Of a stretch of DNA of 64,000 nucleotides, positions 25,920-34,580 are shown piece after piece (within the stretch, counting starts at the first letter, position 1; every line of letters starts with the position of its first letter). The position numbers were made by a program, and so were the translations under genes. This DNA is from Pseudomonas tensinigenes (GTDB lineage Bacteria; Pseudomonadota; Gammaproteobacteria; Pseudomonadales; Pseudomonadaceae), in assembly GCF_014268445.2 (NCBI RefSeq), contig NZ_CP077089.1, positions 62,001 to 126,000 on the forward strand, in the 5' to 3' direction. A model generated the notes under the pieces. That model was not told the DNA's origin. It was given only the letters and a program-made list of their open reading frames with translations, and made no database searches.

Positions 25920-26036
25920 ACTTCTTACATCAATTTATTTCCCGCGCAGCTAGCGTGCCTTGGCAAATTTTTTATGCGTGGCGATCACGGAGGATCGGAC
26001 ACCGCGCAATGACTCACTTTGCTTAAGGACAAGCCT

Positions 26037-28061
26037 ATGTTCGGTACGGGCAATTGCGCGCTGTTTACCCTGCAAATTCCTGCTTTTCGTCACGACTTCA
26101 AGGTGCTTTCGTTCAACGGCGCTGAAGCCGTCAGTCAGCTGTATGTCATCCGTGTCGCACTGGTGAGCGAGCGGACTGATGTCGATCTGGAAGCGTTGCT
26201 AAGCCGACCTGCGTTCCTGCAATTCGGCGCCAATCAGGAAGGCATTCACGGGCGCATCGAAAACGTAATGCTGGCGGAGTTCGGCAAACGCCTGACTCGC
26301 TATGAGCTCACACTGGTGCCCGCGCTGCACTATCTGCAATTCAGTCGCGACCAACGGATTTTTCAGAACCTGACGGTGCCACAAATTGTTGCGCAGGTTC
26401 TGCAACGCCAGGGCATTCAGCCCGATGACTTCACCTTCAATGTCACCACCAGTGCGGTGCGTGAGTACTGTACGCAATACGGCGAGGACGACTTCCGTTT
26501 TATCCAGCGCCTGTGCGCCGAGGACGGCATCGCGTGGCATCACCAGCACTCGGTCGACAGGCATTTGCTGGTGTTCAGCGACAGTCAGGTGTTTTTCCCA
26601 AAATTGGGAGCGACCGCTTTTCAGCCTGACAGCGGCATGGTTGCAGAACATCCGGTGGTCAATCACCTCACCATGGGCTTCAACACTCGCACCAGCACGG
26701 TCACCCGTCGCGACTATGACCTGAAACGCCCGAGCCTGTTGCTGGAGAGTCGCTTCACCGCCGAGTTCACGCCCGAACTTGAAGACTATCGCTATCCGCT
26801 GCTCATGACGTCCGAGAAACACGGCAAACGGCAGGTGCGCCATGCACTGGAGCGGCACCGCAGCGACTATCAATGGATTGAGGGCAAAAGCAATCAGTCG
26901 ACACTGCGCAGCGGTCATCTTTTCGACCTGACCGAACATCCGCGACCGGACTGCAACGAGATGTGGTTGCTGCTGAACATCACTCATGAAGGTAAGCAGC
27001 CCCAAGTGCTGGAAGAGGCTTTCAGCAGCGATGACAAAACGGCTGATGGTTTCACTCAAGGTTATCGCAACACCTTCAAGGCAATCCCGGCCGATGTGCT
27101 CTATCGCCCGCCGCTGCCAGCGCCAAGACCTGTGCTGGTTTGCCAGACCGCGCGAGTCACCGGGCCGCCCGGAAGAGAGACGTTCTGCGACGAATACGGC
27201 AGGGTTCGCGTCGAGTTTCCATGGGACCGGGCAGAACTCGATAACGAGAAGAGCAGTTGCTGGATACGCGTTGCCTCTAGCTGGGCCGGGGAAGGTTTCG
27301 GGGCGATGACCATTCCGCGCATCGGCATGGAAGTGGTCGTGACCTTTCAGGAGGGTGACCCGGATCAACCGCTGATCACCGGGTGCGTGCCCAACAAGGT
27401 CAAATCCCCCGCCCACCCACTGCCGGCCAACGAGACCCGAACGGTGTTGCGCAGCCAGAGCTCTCCGCGCAATGGCGGATACAACGAACTGTCGATCGAA
27501 GACCGTGCAGGCCAGGAGAAAATCTACCTGCGGGCTCAGCGCGATCTGGAACAACTGATCCTTAACGACAGCCACAGCCTGATTACCCGCGACCGCTTCG
27601 AGCAAATTGGCAATGACAGCACCAGCCTGATCGAGGGCAAGACACTGCGCACCCACCACGGAGTGCGAAGTACGCAGATCAACGCCGATGATCTGCTGAC
27701 CGTCAGTGGCATCAGCAGTCACTCGGTTGGAGCGCTGGTGATTCAGGCCGGCCAGCAGGCGCATGTCACCGCGAGCAGCGTGGTGATCGACGCCGGCATG
27801 AGCCTGACGCTGTCGGCGGGTGGGCACCACATCGTCATCAACGCCGGCGGGATTTTCAGCAGCGTGCCCATCGTCGAGGGCGGTGCGCCGTTGGCGGGCA
27901 TCGCGCCACTCCAGCCGCTGCAGGCAGTGGGCGGCATCGCCCCTCCTGTCAGTGCCACACCGCTGTCGATCGTCAACAGTGCTCGCCAGCAAGCGGCGGA
28001 TTATTGCCCGCTGTGCGAAGCCTGTGCGGCTGGGCAGTGCGGCCTGGGAGAAGTCGCATGA
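26037..28061 (+). CDS. vgrG: T6SS spike protein VgrG with Cys-rich C-terminal tail
   Basis: A second VgrG, 674 residues, heading an effector island. The N-terminal gp27-like part (FRHDFKVLSFNGAEAVSQLY), the gp5 core (CDEYGRVRVEFPWDRAELD, SSCWIRVASSWAGEGFG, GMEVVVTFQEGDPDQPLITG) and the beta-helix are intact. It differs from the VgrG at 594 by a longer tail after the helix, rich in Ala and Pro and ending with YCPLCEACAAGQCGLGEVA, where four Cys (657, 660, 663, 668) form CxxCxxCx4C. The ATG at 26037 has AAGGAC 6 bases upstream; an in-frame earlier start lacks this. The stop overlaps the DUF4123 gene as ATGA. Confidence 0.96.
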   Translation: MFGTGNCALFTLQIPAFRHDFKVLSFNGAEAVSQLYVIRVALVSERTDVDLEALLSRPAFLQFGANQEGIHGRIENVMLAEFGKRLTRYELTLVPALHYLQFSRDQRIFQNLTVPQIVAQVLQRQGIQPDDFTFNVTTSAVREYCTQYGEDDFRFIQRLCAEDGIAWHHQHSVDRHLLVFSDSQVFFPKLGATAFQPDSGMVAEHPVVNHLTMGFNTRTSTVTRRDYDLKRPSLLLESRFTAEFTPELEDYRYPLLMTSEKHGKRQVRHALERHRSDYQWIEGKSNQSTLRSGHLFDLTEHPRPDCNEMWLLLNITHEGKQPQVLEEAFSSDDKTADGFTQGYRNTFKAIPADVLYRPPLPAPRPVLVCQTARVTGPPGRETFCDEYGRVRVEFPWDRAELDNEKSSCWIRVASSWAGEGFGAMTIPRIGMEVVVTFQEGDPDQPLITGCVPNKVKSPAHPLPANETRTVLRSQSSPRNGGYNELSIEDRAGQEKIYLRAQRDLEQLILNDSHSLITRDRFEQIGNDSTSLIEGKTLRTHHGVRSTQINADDLLTVSGISSHSVGALVIQAGQQAHVTASSVVIDAGMSLTLSAGGHHIVINAGGIFSSVPIVEGGAPLAGIAPLQPLQAVGGIAPPVSATPLSIVNSARQQAADYCPLCEACAAGQCGLGEVA

Positions 28062-28906
28062 ACCGGGTCGAACTATGGCTGCACGAGCAGTCCCGCGCCG
28101 GACGTGATCTGTTTCTGATGCTCGACTCCGACGGTCAGAGTGAAGCACGCACGGCGCTGGCCGCCGACCTCGGCACTGAGCGATTTCGTCATTTGTACGC
28201 GGGCACGGCGGCTGAGTCATTGGCGCAAACCGGCCCGCTGCTTTTGCAGATCGACACGGCGCGCCACCCCGTCATCCTGTCATTGCTCGACATACCCGAT
28301 CGCCATTGGGGTTGGCTGGCCAGCGCCGAGCATGTCGCTCTGGATGATCTGGCAAGCCATTGGCGCGAGCGCGTGGTGACCGGTGAACGCCCCAACCTGG
28401 CGGTGTATCGCGTGCATGACAACCGCGTGCTCGAACGCGCGCTGGCGCATCTGCAACCCGAGCAATACGCAGCGTTGCTCGGGCCGGTCAGCAGCATCTG
28501 TTACTGGCATGCCGGGCAATGGAACGTCGCCGACAACCCGGAACCCGGCGAACACCCGCTGCCCATCGACCCACCATGGCTGCAGACGCCCATACCGGAG
28601 CTGATTTACGCCAACGTGCTGTTCGACAACGCCCGACGCTATCTGGTGGGTGAGCACACTGAAGCGATGGCCAAGCTAGCGGAGCAACTCGACATGGATG
28701 ACTGGCTGTGGGGACAGATTCAGCTGACGCGCCTGTGGGGCTGGCAGCAACCGGAGCAAGTGCACTTTTTGCTGACCCAAAGTCTTCAGCTAACGGGGTA
28801 TGTGCCGCCCAGGTCATGGTCGCCGAAACCTGAAGAAGACCCGACGGCGCATTTTGAGCGGGTGTATCAGCAGGTGCTGTATTGGCAGGAGAGCGGCCCC
28901 CTATGA
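28058..28906 (+). CDS. DUF4123 family T6SS effector adaptor/chaperone
   Basis: DUF4123 proteins (Tap-1/TEC) bind a specific effector and load it on the VgrG encoded beside it. The 282-residue protein starts MNRVELWLHEQSRAGRDLFL and carries the family features: an N-terminal LFLMLDSDGQ strand, a GPLLLQID motif, PVILSLLDIPDRHWGWLAS and the FRVYD-like region (LAVYRVHDNRVLERAL) followed by LGPVSSICYW. The ATG at 28058 overlaps the vgrG stop and is preferred over an upstream frame extension inside vgrG. It overlaps the following lipoprotein gene by 4 bp. Cargo is most likely the lipase encoded two genes downstream. Confidence 0.9.
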   Translation: MNRVELWLHEQSRAGRDLFLMLDSDGQSEARTALAADLGTERFRHLYAGTAAESLAQTGPLLLQIDTARHPVILSLLDIPDRHWGWLASAEHVALDDLASHWRERVVTGERPNLAVYRVHDNRVLERALAHLQPEQYAALLGPVSSICYWHAGQWNVADNPEPGEHPLPIDPPWLQTPIPELIYANVLFDNARRYLVGEHTEAMAKLAEQLDMDDWLWGQIQLTRLWGWQQPEQVHFLLTQSLQLTGYVPPRSWSPKPEEDPTAHFERVYQQVLYWQESGPL

Positions 28907-29694
28907 GACGTGCATTTCAATATCTGGCACTTGGCAGTTGCACTGCATTGATCCTGGGCTGCTCTGCGGTTGGTACGCCGAACACGTTTACCTTTGTTCC
29001 TGACTTTCCACCCAACTTCAAGTACGACCTGACGGCCACCTATGTGCCCGCCAAAGATCAAACATGCTCGGTACCCGGTGGAAAAGGTACTCAGCTTGGG
29101 TTCAACAAAACCAACATGAAACACGCAGGCACTTCCGTAGTCCCGCTTTACAGAACCGTAAGCGACTGCCCGCTGGCGCTGAACCATGTGGAGATCAAGG
29201 TCATCGGTGTTTTTGGCCCCGGACGAAGTAACAGCAGCTATGACTACGCCTCATTTGCAGTGCGTCCAGAGTTGCTGGAGCGACAAATGGGTAGTTTCAG
29301 AGATGACGAGACAGCTGAGTTCATCGGTGAGTGTATGTGGTTTTTTCGCACCGTCAGTCCCAAGCGTTACCTCATAAAAATGTTGAGATGCAAAAAAATG
29401 GATGAGCAGGGCAATGTTGGACAAAGCCGCCCCTCCACGGCGTACACGCTGACTCAGCTAGCGGGAATAACCGTAAGGCTGAAGATCAAGTTGGCTGATG
29501 AAGAAAGGCCCGGCTGGGGTGACACCTGGGTTGAAGTTCCCGGTGGCTGGAAGCGCTGTTTGGGTGAAGGTATGGAGGATCAGCGTGGTTACTGCAATGG
29601 GAATTACAAGGACTTCAGCACCTTCAGGATGGTGGATGAGCGCATTTGCACAATTTATCCGGGGTGTACTGAGAATAAGGAAGAAACTCCATGA
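28903..29694 (+). CDS. Lipoprotein, candidate immunity protein of the adjacent lipase effector
   Basis: The 263-residue product begins MRRAFQYLALGSCTALILGC, a lipoprotein signal with acylated Cys20 followed by Ser-Ala, so outer-membrane placement is expected. The mature part has several further Cys (for example DQTCSVPGG, SDCPLAL, GECMWFF, GYCNGNY, RICTIYPGC), suggesting disulphides in the periplasm. I recognise no named family. It sits between the adaptor and the lipase, overlapping each by 4 bp. Periplasmic lipoproteins beside T6SS lipases (Tli proteins) usually block the cognate toxin, so immunity is the simplest reading, not proven by sequence. Confidence 0.85.
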   Translation: MRRAFQYLALGSCTALILGCSAVGTPNTFTFVPDFPPNFKYDLTATYVPAKDQTCSVPGGKGTQLGFNKTNMKHAGTSVVPLYRTVSDCPLALNHVEIKVIGVFGPGRSNSSYDYASFAVRPELLERQMGSFRDDETAEFIGECMWFFRTVSPKRYLIKMLRCKKMDEQGNVGQSRPSTAYTLTQLAGITVRLKIKLADEERPGWGDTWVEVPGGWKRCLGEGMEDQRGYCNGNYKDFSTFRMVDERICTIYPGCTENKEETP

Positions 29695-32027
29695 GCATGG
29701 AATCTTTAGAGACGAATGTTGCGATTTTTATGCAGGGCAACATCCACGCCTGCCCCAAGCGCGGGCATTCGACCAGTTTTCAATTGGTGGATGAGCTTGG
29801 TAACGGCAAACCCTATGCGGGCTTGACATACGAAATCATCGATTATGAAGATACCGTCTACGCCGGAAAACTGGATGTCAAAGGTTGCGGCAAGGTAGAT
29901 AACCATTACTGCGGCCCATTAATACTCAAGCTCAGTCAGCCTTTCACAGGAACAGAAGCGCTCTATAAAGATTTGAGGGCAAGGGAGCACTACCCCCTGC
30001 CCATCACCGAACTCCAGGTGCGCGCCGAAAAAACCCGGTTCTTCAACAAATCAGGTGTACGCACCCAAGCCAATCCTGCAAAAGACCTTGCGGCAAACGC
30101 TGCCTATTACCAGGTTGAAGTGAGCGAACTGGTCAAGCATATAGCGCACTTGCCGCCCTTGGCCCAGCGTAGTGATCCGCCGAATATGGTGGTTCACAAA
30201 CTCATGCGATCCGCACACAAAACCAGATCCTTTGCGCAGGTTGATGCAAGTGTCCCGGATAAAGGGGCAAGCGCGATCTTCAGTCAGGAAGACCGGGGCA
30301 TGGTGGAGTTGGGTTTTTCTCCACCCCCGCCCAAACTTACAGGCATTGCCTTGCTGCCTAACAAACATCATGTGCTGGAGGTGCGCCCCATGAGGGCATT
30401 GCGCCCGATGCTGTCGACGAGCAACGAATTCTGCGCACTCAACCTTTATCAACTGTCATTGATGGCCACCCTTAGTTACACCGATTTTGGCCAGGAGCCG
30501 AACACCCAACCGGTGAAGACCGACAGCGTGAGCTTCCCCTTGCAGCCCAGCAGCGGCAATTGGTTTGGCCATGCTCTGCCGCAGTTTGATGAGTTGTGGA
30601 AAGTCGATGCGTCGCAAACGAAGAAGTACTACCCGTTGTATGAAGAAGTCCCTTACTCGAAACGGCTGGAAGTGGTGCCGTTCGATCCACAGCACTACTC
30701 CGAGGTGAATGATCCAGCATTGGGGGATGAACAGGAACATCCGGCCAAGCTGCACTTTTTCGATGATCGCAAACAAGCCGACAGTACGGACACCCAGGCC
30801 TTTATTACGCATCACGACGAGTTGATATTGATCAGTGTCCGGGGAACCAGTGAAGTGTTACCCGATGGCCTGCGTGATGGAGACGCCTACCAGGTTCCTT
30901 TTCAAGAAGGAGAAGGCAAGGTGCACCGTGGCTTCTACGGCGGTGCCCAAGCGGTTTACCCGTTTGTGGTGAGTTATCTGGAGCGATTCTACAGCGGGCA
31001 AAAACTGCTGATTACTGGACACAGCCTGGGCGGGGCAATCGCACTGATATTGTCGGAGATGCTGCGACGCGATCCACAGTACTTAACGCAGATCGTTCTC
31101 TACACCTACGGCGCCCCTCGCGCCGGCGACACCACTTTCATCGAAAGCGCCCAGCCACTGATCCACCATCGCATCGTCAACCAGAACGACCCTGTACCCA
31201 GCGTACCCGCCACATGGATGAATACCTTCGCCAATCCAAAGCCAATGTATATCGCCAACGGTGCAGTGCTGGTTATTACACCGGCCGCCGGTTTTGCCTT
31301 GCTTGTCTGGGGAATGACCAACTTCTTCGGTGACGATTACGGCCATCACGGCGCGCTGCACCACTTCATGCCAGTGGTGTTTGGCAAGGAACACCAGTCA
31401 TCCATTCTCTGGCAGCCGGGCTGCAGCATCATCAACGATCACGGCTGCGCCGAAGCCTTGCGAAATATCAATGGCTTGCCCAAACGCGGCGCTTTTCTGA
31501 AGCAGCTCTTCGCGGCAGGCGATCACTCGATGGTCGGCAGCTACATCCCCGGCTGCTGGGCAAGCCTGCGCCGCTGGCAAGAGGCGCAGCAGCTCAATCG
31601 CTCGTTGGTCACACCACGGGAGTTCGAATGGGTCAGCGGCGCATTGGAAAATATCAGAAAGCAACTGCGTGCCGTTGAGCGCGAGATCCAGGCTCACCCC
31701 AGCGCCTATGTCCGTCACCAGGAAAGAAATCACAAAACCACGGTTCTCAACAATGAAATAGACAAAATCAAAATGACCCAGGCGCGCCTGGTCGACCTGC
31801 GCGGCCAGCGGGTCACCGAAGCCGACGTTTACGGCAGCTACGCCGACCAGCCCGAGTGGGTGCAGGAAAACCTGCTGCGCTGGAACGCTCACCCGGAAAA
31901 CCTCGTTCAGGAACAACTGGCGATGATTCCGACAGCCGCCGAAGACCACGATGCCGCTATTGCCGCAATGACCGGTGGGCATGCCGTTGGCGCGCCGTTT
32001 CAGCTGGATATTGATTCGATTGTGTAG
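29691..32027 (+). CDS. T6SS lipase effector, class-3 lipase fold (Tle-like)
   Basis: The 778-residue protein has three parts. Residues 1-110 (with GNIHACPKRGHSTSFQLVDE and GLTYEIIDYEDTVYAGKLD) look like the N-terminal domain found on VgrG-linked effectors. The middle carries the alpha/beta-hydrolase nucleophile elbow TGHSLGG with Ser445, a NDPVPSVP motif with Asp500 and a His-rich HHGALHHF around 551-558, which can complete the triad as in class-3 lipases. A hydrophobic segment at about 523-546 (AVLVITPAAGFALLVWG) lies between the Asp and His. The C-terminus (from about 640) is helical and charged. Phospholipid hydrolysis in the prey periplasm is inferred from the Tle families; the exact Tle class (Tle2-like by motif) is uncertain. 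Confidence 0.9.
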   Translation: MSMESLETNVAIFMQGNIHACPKRGHSTSFQLVDELGNGKPYAGLTYEIIDYEDTVYAGKLDVKGCGKVDNHYCGPLILKLSQPFTGTEALYKDLRAREHYPLPITELQVRAEKTRFFNKSGVRTQANPAKDLAANAAYYQVEVSELVKHIAHLPPLAQRSDPPNMVVHKLMRSAHKTRSFAQVDASVPDKGASAIFSQEDRGMVELGFSPPPPKLTGIALLPNKHHVLEVRPMRALRPMLSTSNEFCALNLYQLSLMATLSYTDFGQEPNTQPVKTDSVSFPLQPSSGNWFGHALPQFDELWKVDASQTKKYYPLYEEVPYSKRLEVVPFDPQHYSEVNDPALGDEQEHPAKLHFFDDRKQADSTDTQAFITHHDELILISVRGTSEVLPDGLRDGDAYQVPFQEGEGKVHRGFYGGAQAVYPFVVSYLERFYSGQKLLITGHSLGGAIALILSEMLRRDPQYLTQIVLYTYGAPRAGDTTFIESAQPLIHHRIVNQNDPVPSVPATWMNTFANPKPMYIANGAVLVITPAAGFALLVWGMTNFFGDDYGHHGALHHFMPVVFGKEHQSSILWQPGCSIINDHGCAEALRNINGLPKRGAFLKQLFAAGDHSMVGSYIPGCWASLRRWQEAQQLNRSLVTPREFEWVSGALENIRKQLRAVEREIQAHPSAYVRHQERNHKTTVLNNEIDKIKMTQARLVDLRGQRVTEADVYGSYADQPEWVQENLLRWNAHPENLVQEQLAMIPTAAEDHDAAIAAMTGGHAVGAPFQLDIDSIV

Positions 32028-32122
32028 TGGCTAAACAACGCGCGGGCAAACCTTGGCTATGCCAGAATCCAATGCCAAAGAATTCGGCACCCTATACAAA
32101 GGCTGGTAAGGAGCTTCACCTC

Positions 32123-32479
32123 ATGGAATTGAAAGCCGTTTTTTTCGCAGCACTTATGTGGCTGCCAACCACCCAAGCATCAGCGGACACCCCGTCACTG
32201 GACGGCCATTATTACCTGATTGGCGCGATGGAAATGGGCGCTGAATTGCTGCTGCGCAAGGACGGCACCTTTGACGCGGGTGTGTCGTACGGCAGTGCCG
32301 ACGGTTTTGCCAAAGGCAACTGGCAGGTGGACAAGGACATACTGACGCTGAAAAGTGCAACCAAGCCTGCTTCCGATAACGATTTGTCTGCCCTGTTCGA
32401 GGATCTGCAATTGACTATTGAGCCAAATTGCCTGGCCGTGGACTTCGGCAATGGCAAGGCCTGCTTCCGGCGTCAATAA
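32123..32479 (+). CDS. Small exported protein after the lipase, second immunity candidate
   Basis: The ATG at 32123 has AAGGAG 9 bases upstream and gives 118 residues: MELKAVFFAALMWLPTTQASADT is a cleavable signal peptide with an ASA-DT site. The mature part (about 95 residues) has repeated short beta strands (YYLIGAMEMGAELLLRKDG, FAKGNWQVDKDILTL) ending GKACFRRQ, and resembles lipocalin-like or META-like small barrels, but no family is certain. A longer frame from a GTG at 32027 lacks a ribosome site. It is the last gene before the terminator at 32496. It may be an additional periplasmic protective protein, or unrelated. Confidence 0.78.
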   Translation: MELKAVFFAALMWLPTTQASADTPSLDGHYYLIGAMEMGAELLLRKDGTFDAGVSYGSADGFAKGNWQVDKDILTLKSATKPASDNDLSALFEDLQLTIEPNCLAVDFGNGKACFRRQ

Positions 32480-32495
32480 GCCGATTTGCAGCCAC

Positions 32496-32536
32496 AAAAA
32501 ATGGGCACCCGACCGCAATCGGTGTGCCCATTTTTT
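32496..32536. terminator. Strong bidirectional intrinsic terminator
   Basis: The arms AAAAAATGGGCAC and GTGCCCATTTTTT pair perfectly over 13 bases around a 15-base loop. With the A-tract on one side and T-tract on the other it can stop both the plus-strand effector island and the minus-strand HU gene. Confidence 0.88.
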
Positions 32537-32575
32537 ATTACAGTGTTCCCCCGCTATTCAGGGGATCCGCCGCAC

Positions 32576-32851
32576 TTATGGATTAACGCTGTCTTTCAAC
32601 GACTTGCCTGGCTTGAACGCAACGGTGTTGCTGGCCTTGATTTTGACCGGTTCGCCGGTCTGCGGGTTTTTGCCGGTGCGGGCGCCGCGGTGGCGTTGCA
32701 GGAAGGTGCCGAAGCCGACCAGCGTCACGCTGTCCTTGCGGTGCAGAGCGCCGGTGATTTCTTCGAGAACGGCGTTGAGTACGCGGTTGGCCTGTTCTTT
32801 GGTCAGATCTGCTTTTTCAGCGATTGCAGCGGCGAGTTCTGGTTTACGCAT
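32576..32851 (-). CDS. hupA: HU-family DNA-binding protein
   Basis: A 91-residue histone-like nucleoid protein that binds and bends DNA as a dimer. It begins MRKPELAAAIAEKADLTKEQ and has the HU signature region GFGTFLQRHRGARTGKNPQTG with the conserved Pro-containing beta arm, ending AFKPGKSLKDSVNP. The gene neighbours the rubredoxin genes as in other Pseudomonas chromosomes, which suggests the hupA copy rather than hupB or hupN. An AGGGG ribosome site precedes the start. Confidence 0.93.
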   Translation of the reverse strand: MRKPELAAAIAEKADLTKEQANRVLNAVLEEITGALHRKDSVTLVGFGTFLQRHRGARTGKNPQTGEPVKIKASNTVAFKPGKSLKDSVNP

Positions 32852-33041
32852 TAGTGAAGCCCCTTTGACGGTTTTTTGTTGTTATGTCCGTGCTGTTCTC
32901 GTTGGAACAGCGCCCAAGGCGCCGCAGGCTCTACTCTGCGGCAGACGGGAGTGAGAATGGCACGCGGATACCGGCGGCGCCAGTCTCCCCGCGACCTTTG
33001 TAGGGGCAAAAGCGGGGTGATTCCGACAGAACGACCGGTAT

Positions 33042-34190
33042 TTACGCCAGCAGGGCCGGAAGCTGTTTGTTCAGGGCCAGTTTTTCCATGACCGCCGCAC
33101 CGGTCAGCGCATAACCGAGCAACTGACCGTCGGCACCGTGGCACAGCGCCTTGATGTCGGCGCCCTGCCCTTCAACGGTCCAAACGCCTTCGCTACCGCG
33201 TGGCGGCGGCGAAACCACCAACGGGCAAACCGGGGTTTTCACGGTGATCGGCATCGGGCCGTAGCTGACCGCCGTAGGGTTTCCTGCCAGTGTTTGTGCC
33301 AGTGCTCGCGCACAGCTCATGAGGGGCATTACGTACAGCAGATTCAGCCCGTCGACCTCGGCGCAGTCGCCCAAGGCGTAGATATTGGCGTGAGAGGTTT
33401 TCAGGTGCCGATCGACCACGACGCCGCGATTGACCTGTACGCCAGCGGCCGCCGCCAGATCGATGCGCGGACGCAGGCCGATGGCCGAGACCACCACGTC
33501 GCAAGGAATGACCTGGCCGTCGGACAGATGCGCTTCCAGTCCGTCGGCGACTTTCTGCAATCGGGTCAGCACGGGGCCGAGGTGGAATTTCGCACCGAGG
33601 CTTTCCAGTCCGGCCTGCACGGCAGCCGCAGCGGCCGGGTGTAGCAGCATCGGCATGACTTGTTCACAGGGTGCAACCAGTTGCACTTCGTAGCCGCCGA
33701 GGATCAAGTCGTTGGCGAATTCGCAGCCGATCAGGCCGGCGCCGAGCAACAGCACCCGGCGCTTGCCGGCCGCCGCTGCGCGAAAGCGCGCGTAATCTTC
33801 GAGATCGTTGATCGGGAACACCAGATCCGCGCCATCGCCTTCGATGGGCACACGCACGGTTTCTGCACCCCAAGCGAGGATCAGGTCGCGGTAGTAAACC
33901 GCTTCTTCGCCGATCCACAAGCGCTTGTGGCCGGCATCGATGCCGCTGATGCGCGTGTGGGTGCGCACCTCGGCTTTCAACTGCTCGGCCATGGCGCCCG
34001 GTTCGGCCATGCTCAGGCCATCGGCGTCTTTGTTCTTGCCGAAACCGGTGGAGAGCATCGGCTTGGAGTAAGAGCGGCCGTCATCAGCCGTGATCAGCAG
34101 CAGCGGGGTTTCGCTGTCGAGTTTGCGAAACTCGCGGGCCAGGTTGTAGCCCGCAAGGCCAGTGCCAATGATGACGACAGGTGCGCTCAT
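33042..34190 (-). CDS. rubB: Rubredoxin-NAD(+) reductase
   Basis: FAD flavoprotein, 382 residues, that passes electrons from NADH to rubredoxin. It begins [21 protein letters not shown], the FAD-binding GxGxxG motif, and has a second nucleotide motif [19 protein letters not shown] near residue 145 for NADH, and the later IYALGDCAE motif that contacts FAD. It is 21 bp downstream of the rubredoxin gene with AAGGAATAAGGC before the ATG, so the two form an operon. In pseudomonads this pair supports alkane hydroxylases and oxidative stress defence; no alkane hydroxylase gene is in the window. Confidence 0.94.
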   Translation of the reverse strand: MSAPVVIIGTGLAGYNLAREFRKLDSETPLLLITADDGRSYSKPMLSTGFGKNKDADGLSMAEPGAMAEQLKAEVRTHTRISGIDAGHKRLWIGEEAVYYRDLILAWGAETVRVPIEGDGADLVFPINDLEDYARFRAAAAGKRRVLLLGAGLIGCEFANDLILGGYEVQLVAPCEQVMPMLLHPAAAAAVQAGLESLGAKFHLGPVLTRLQKVADGLEAHLSDGQVIPCDVVVSAIGLRPRIDLAAAAGVQVNRGVVVDRHLKTSHANIYALGDCAEVDGLNLLYVMPLMSCARALAQTLAGNPTAVSYGPMPITVKTPVCPLVVSPPPRGSEGVWTVEGQGADIKALCHGADGQLLGYALTGAAVMEKLALNKQLPALLA

Positions 34191-34211
34191 GCCTTATTCC
34201 TTTCGATTTGC

Positions 34212-34379
34212 TTAGTTGATTTCGATCATTTCGAAGTCCATCTTGCCGACGCCGCAGTCCGGGCACAGCCAGTCTTCCGGTACGTCTTGCCACAGGGTGC
34301 CCGGCGCGATGCCGTCATCCGGCCAGCCATCGGCTTCGTTGTAGATCAGGCCACAGACGATGCATTGCCACTTTTTCAT
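34212..34379 (-). CDS. rubA: Rubredoxin
   Basis: A 55-residue iron-binding electron carrier with the two metal-ligand motifs CIVCG (from Cys6) and CPDCG (from Cys39), giving Fe(Cys)4. The sequence [20 protein letters not shown] and [20 protein letters not shown] is typical of the rubredoxin family, and the length is standard. It is the first gene of the operon with its reductase. Only one rubredoxin gene is seen here, whereas P. aeruginosa has two in tandem at this place. Confidence 0.95.
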   Translation of the reverse strand: MKKWQCIVCGLIYNEADGWPDDGIAPGTLWQDVPEDWLCPDCGVGKMDFEMIEIN

Positions 34380-34580
34380 TCAGGTACTTCCTCAGGGTTC
34401 AGGCTGGGTGCCGGCGCGGACGGTCGATGGGTGTTGCGCTGCCATCCGGCTCAGGGCGTTTTGTACTGATGGTGCCGGGCAGATGCAAGCCTGTTCGGCG
34501 CAATGGCGACCCGGATCAATCAATAGCGCAGCTCGCCATGGTAAGCTCGCCGCCTCATTTGCGGCCAATAATGACTCATT

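Larger units (their letters stand above)
25323..26036. promoter_or_regulatory. Gene-free divergent control region between tssA and the second vgrG
   Basis: About 714 bp separate the two divergent starts. I see no credible coding frame, RNA gene or REP element. The second half (about 25660-25980) is clearly more A+T-rich than the flanks. Two short inverted repeats (25758-25776 and 25898-25919) and an AAGGAC ribosome site at 26025-26030 are visible. Because the operon includes a sigma-54 activator, -24/-12 promoters would be expected, but I found no site with the correct GG-N10-GC spacing. The length suggests upstream activator binding sites for one or both transcription units. Confidence 0.6.

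Noticed and set aside
25960..25977. TTGGCA...ATGC as a sigma-54 promoter for the second vgrG
   Set aside because: The GG and GC dinucleotides are 12 bases apart instead of the required 10, and the -12 element lacks TTGC.
32027..32122. Longer start (GTG at 32027) for the small exported protein after the lipase
   Set aside because: It would overlap the lipase stop codon and bury the signal peptide after 32 residues; the ATG at 32123 has a good ribosome site.
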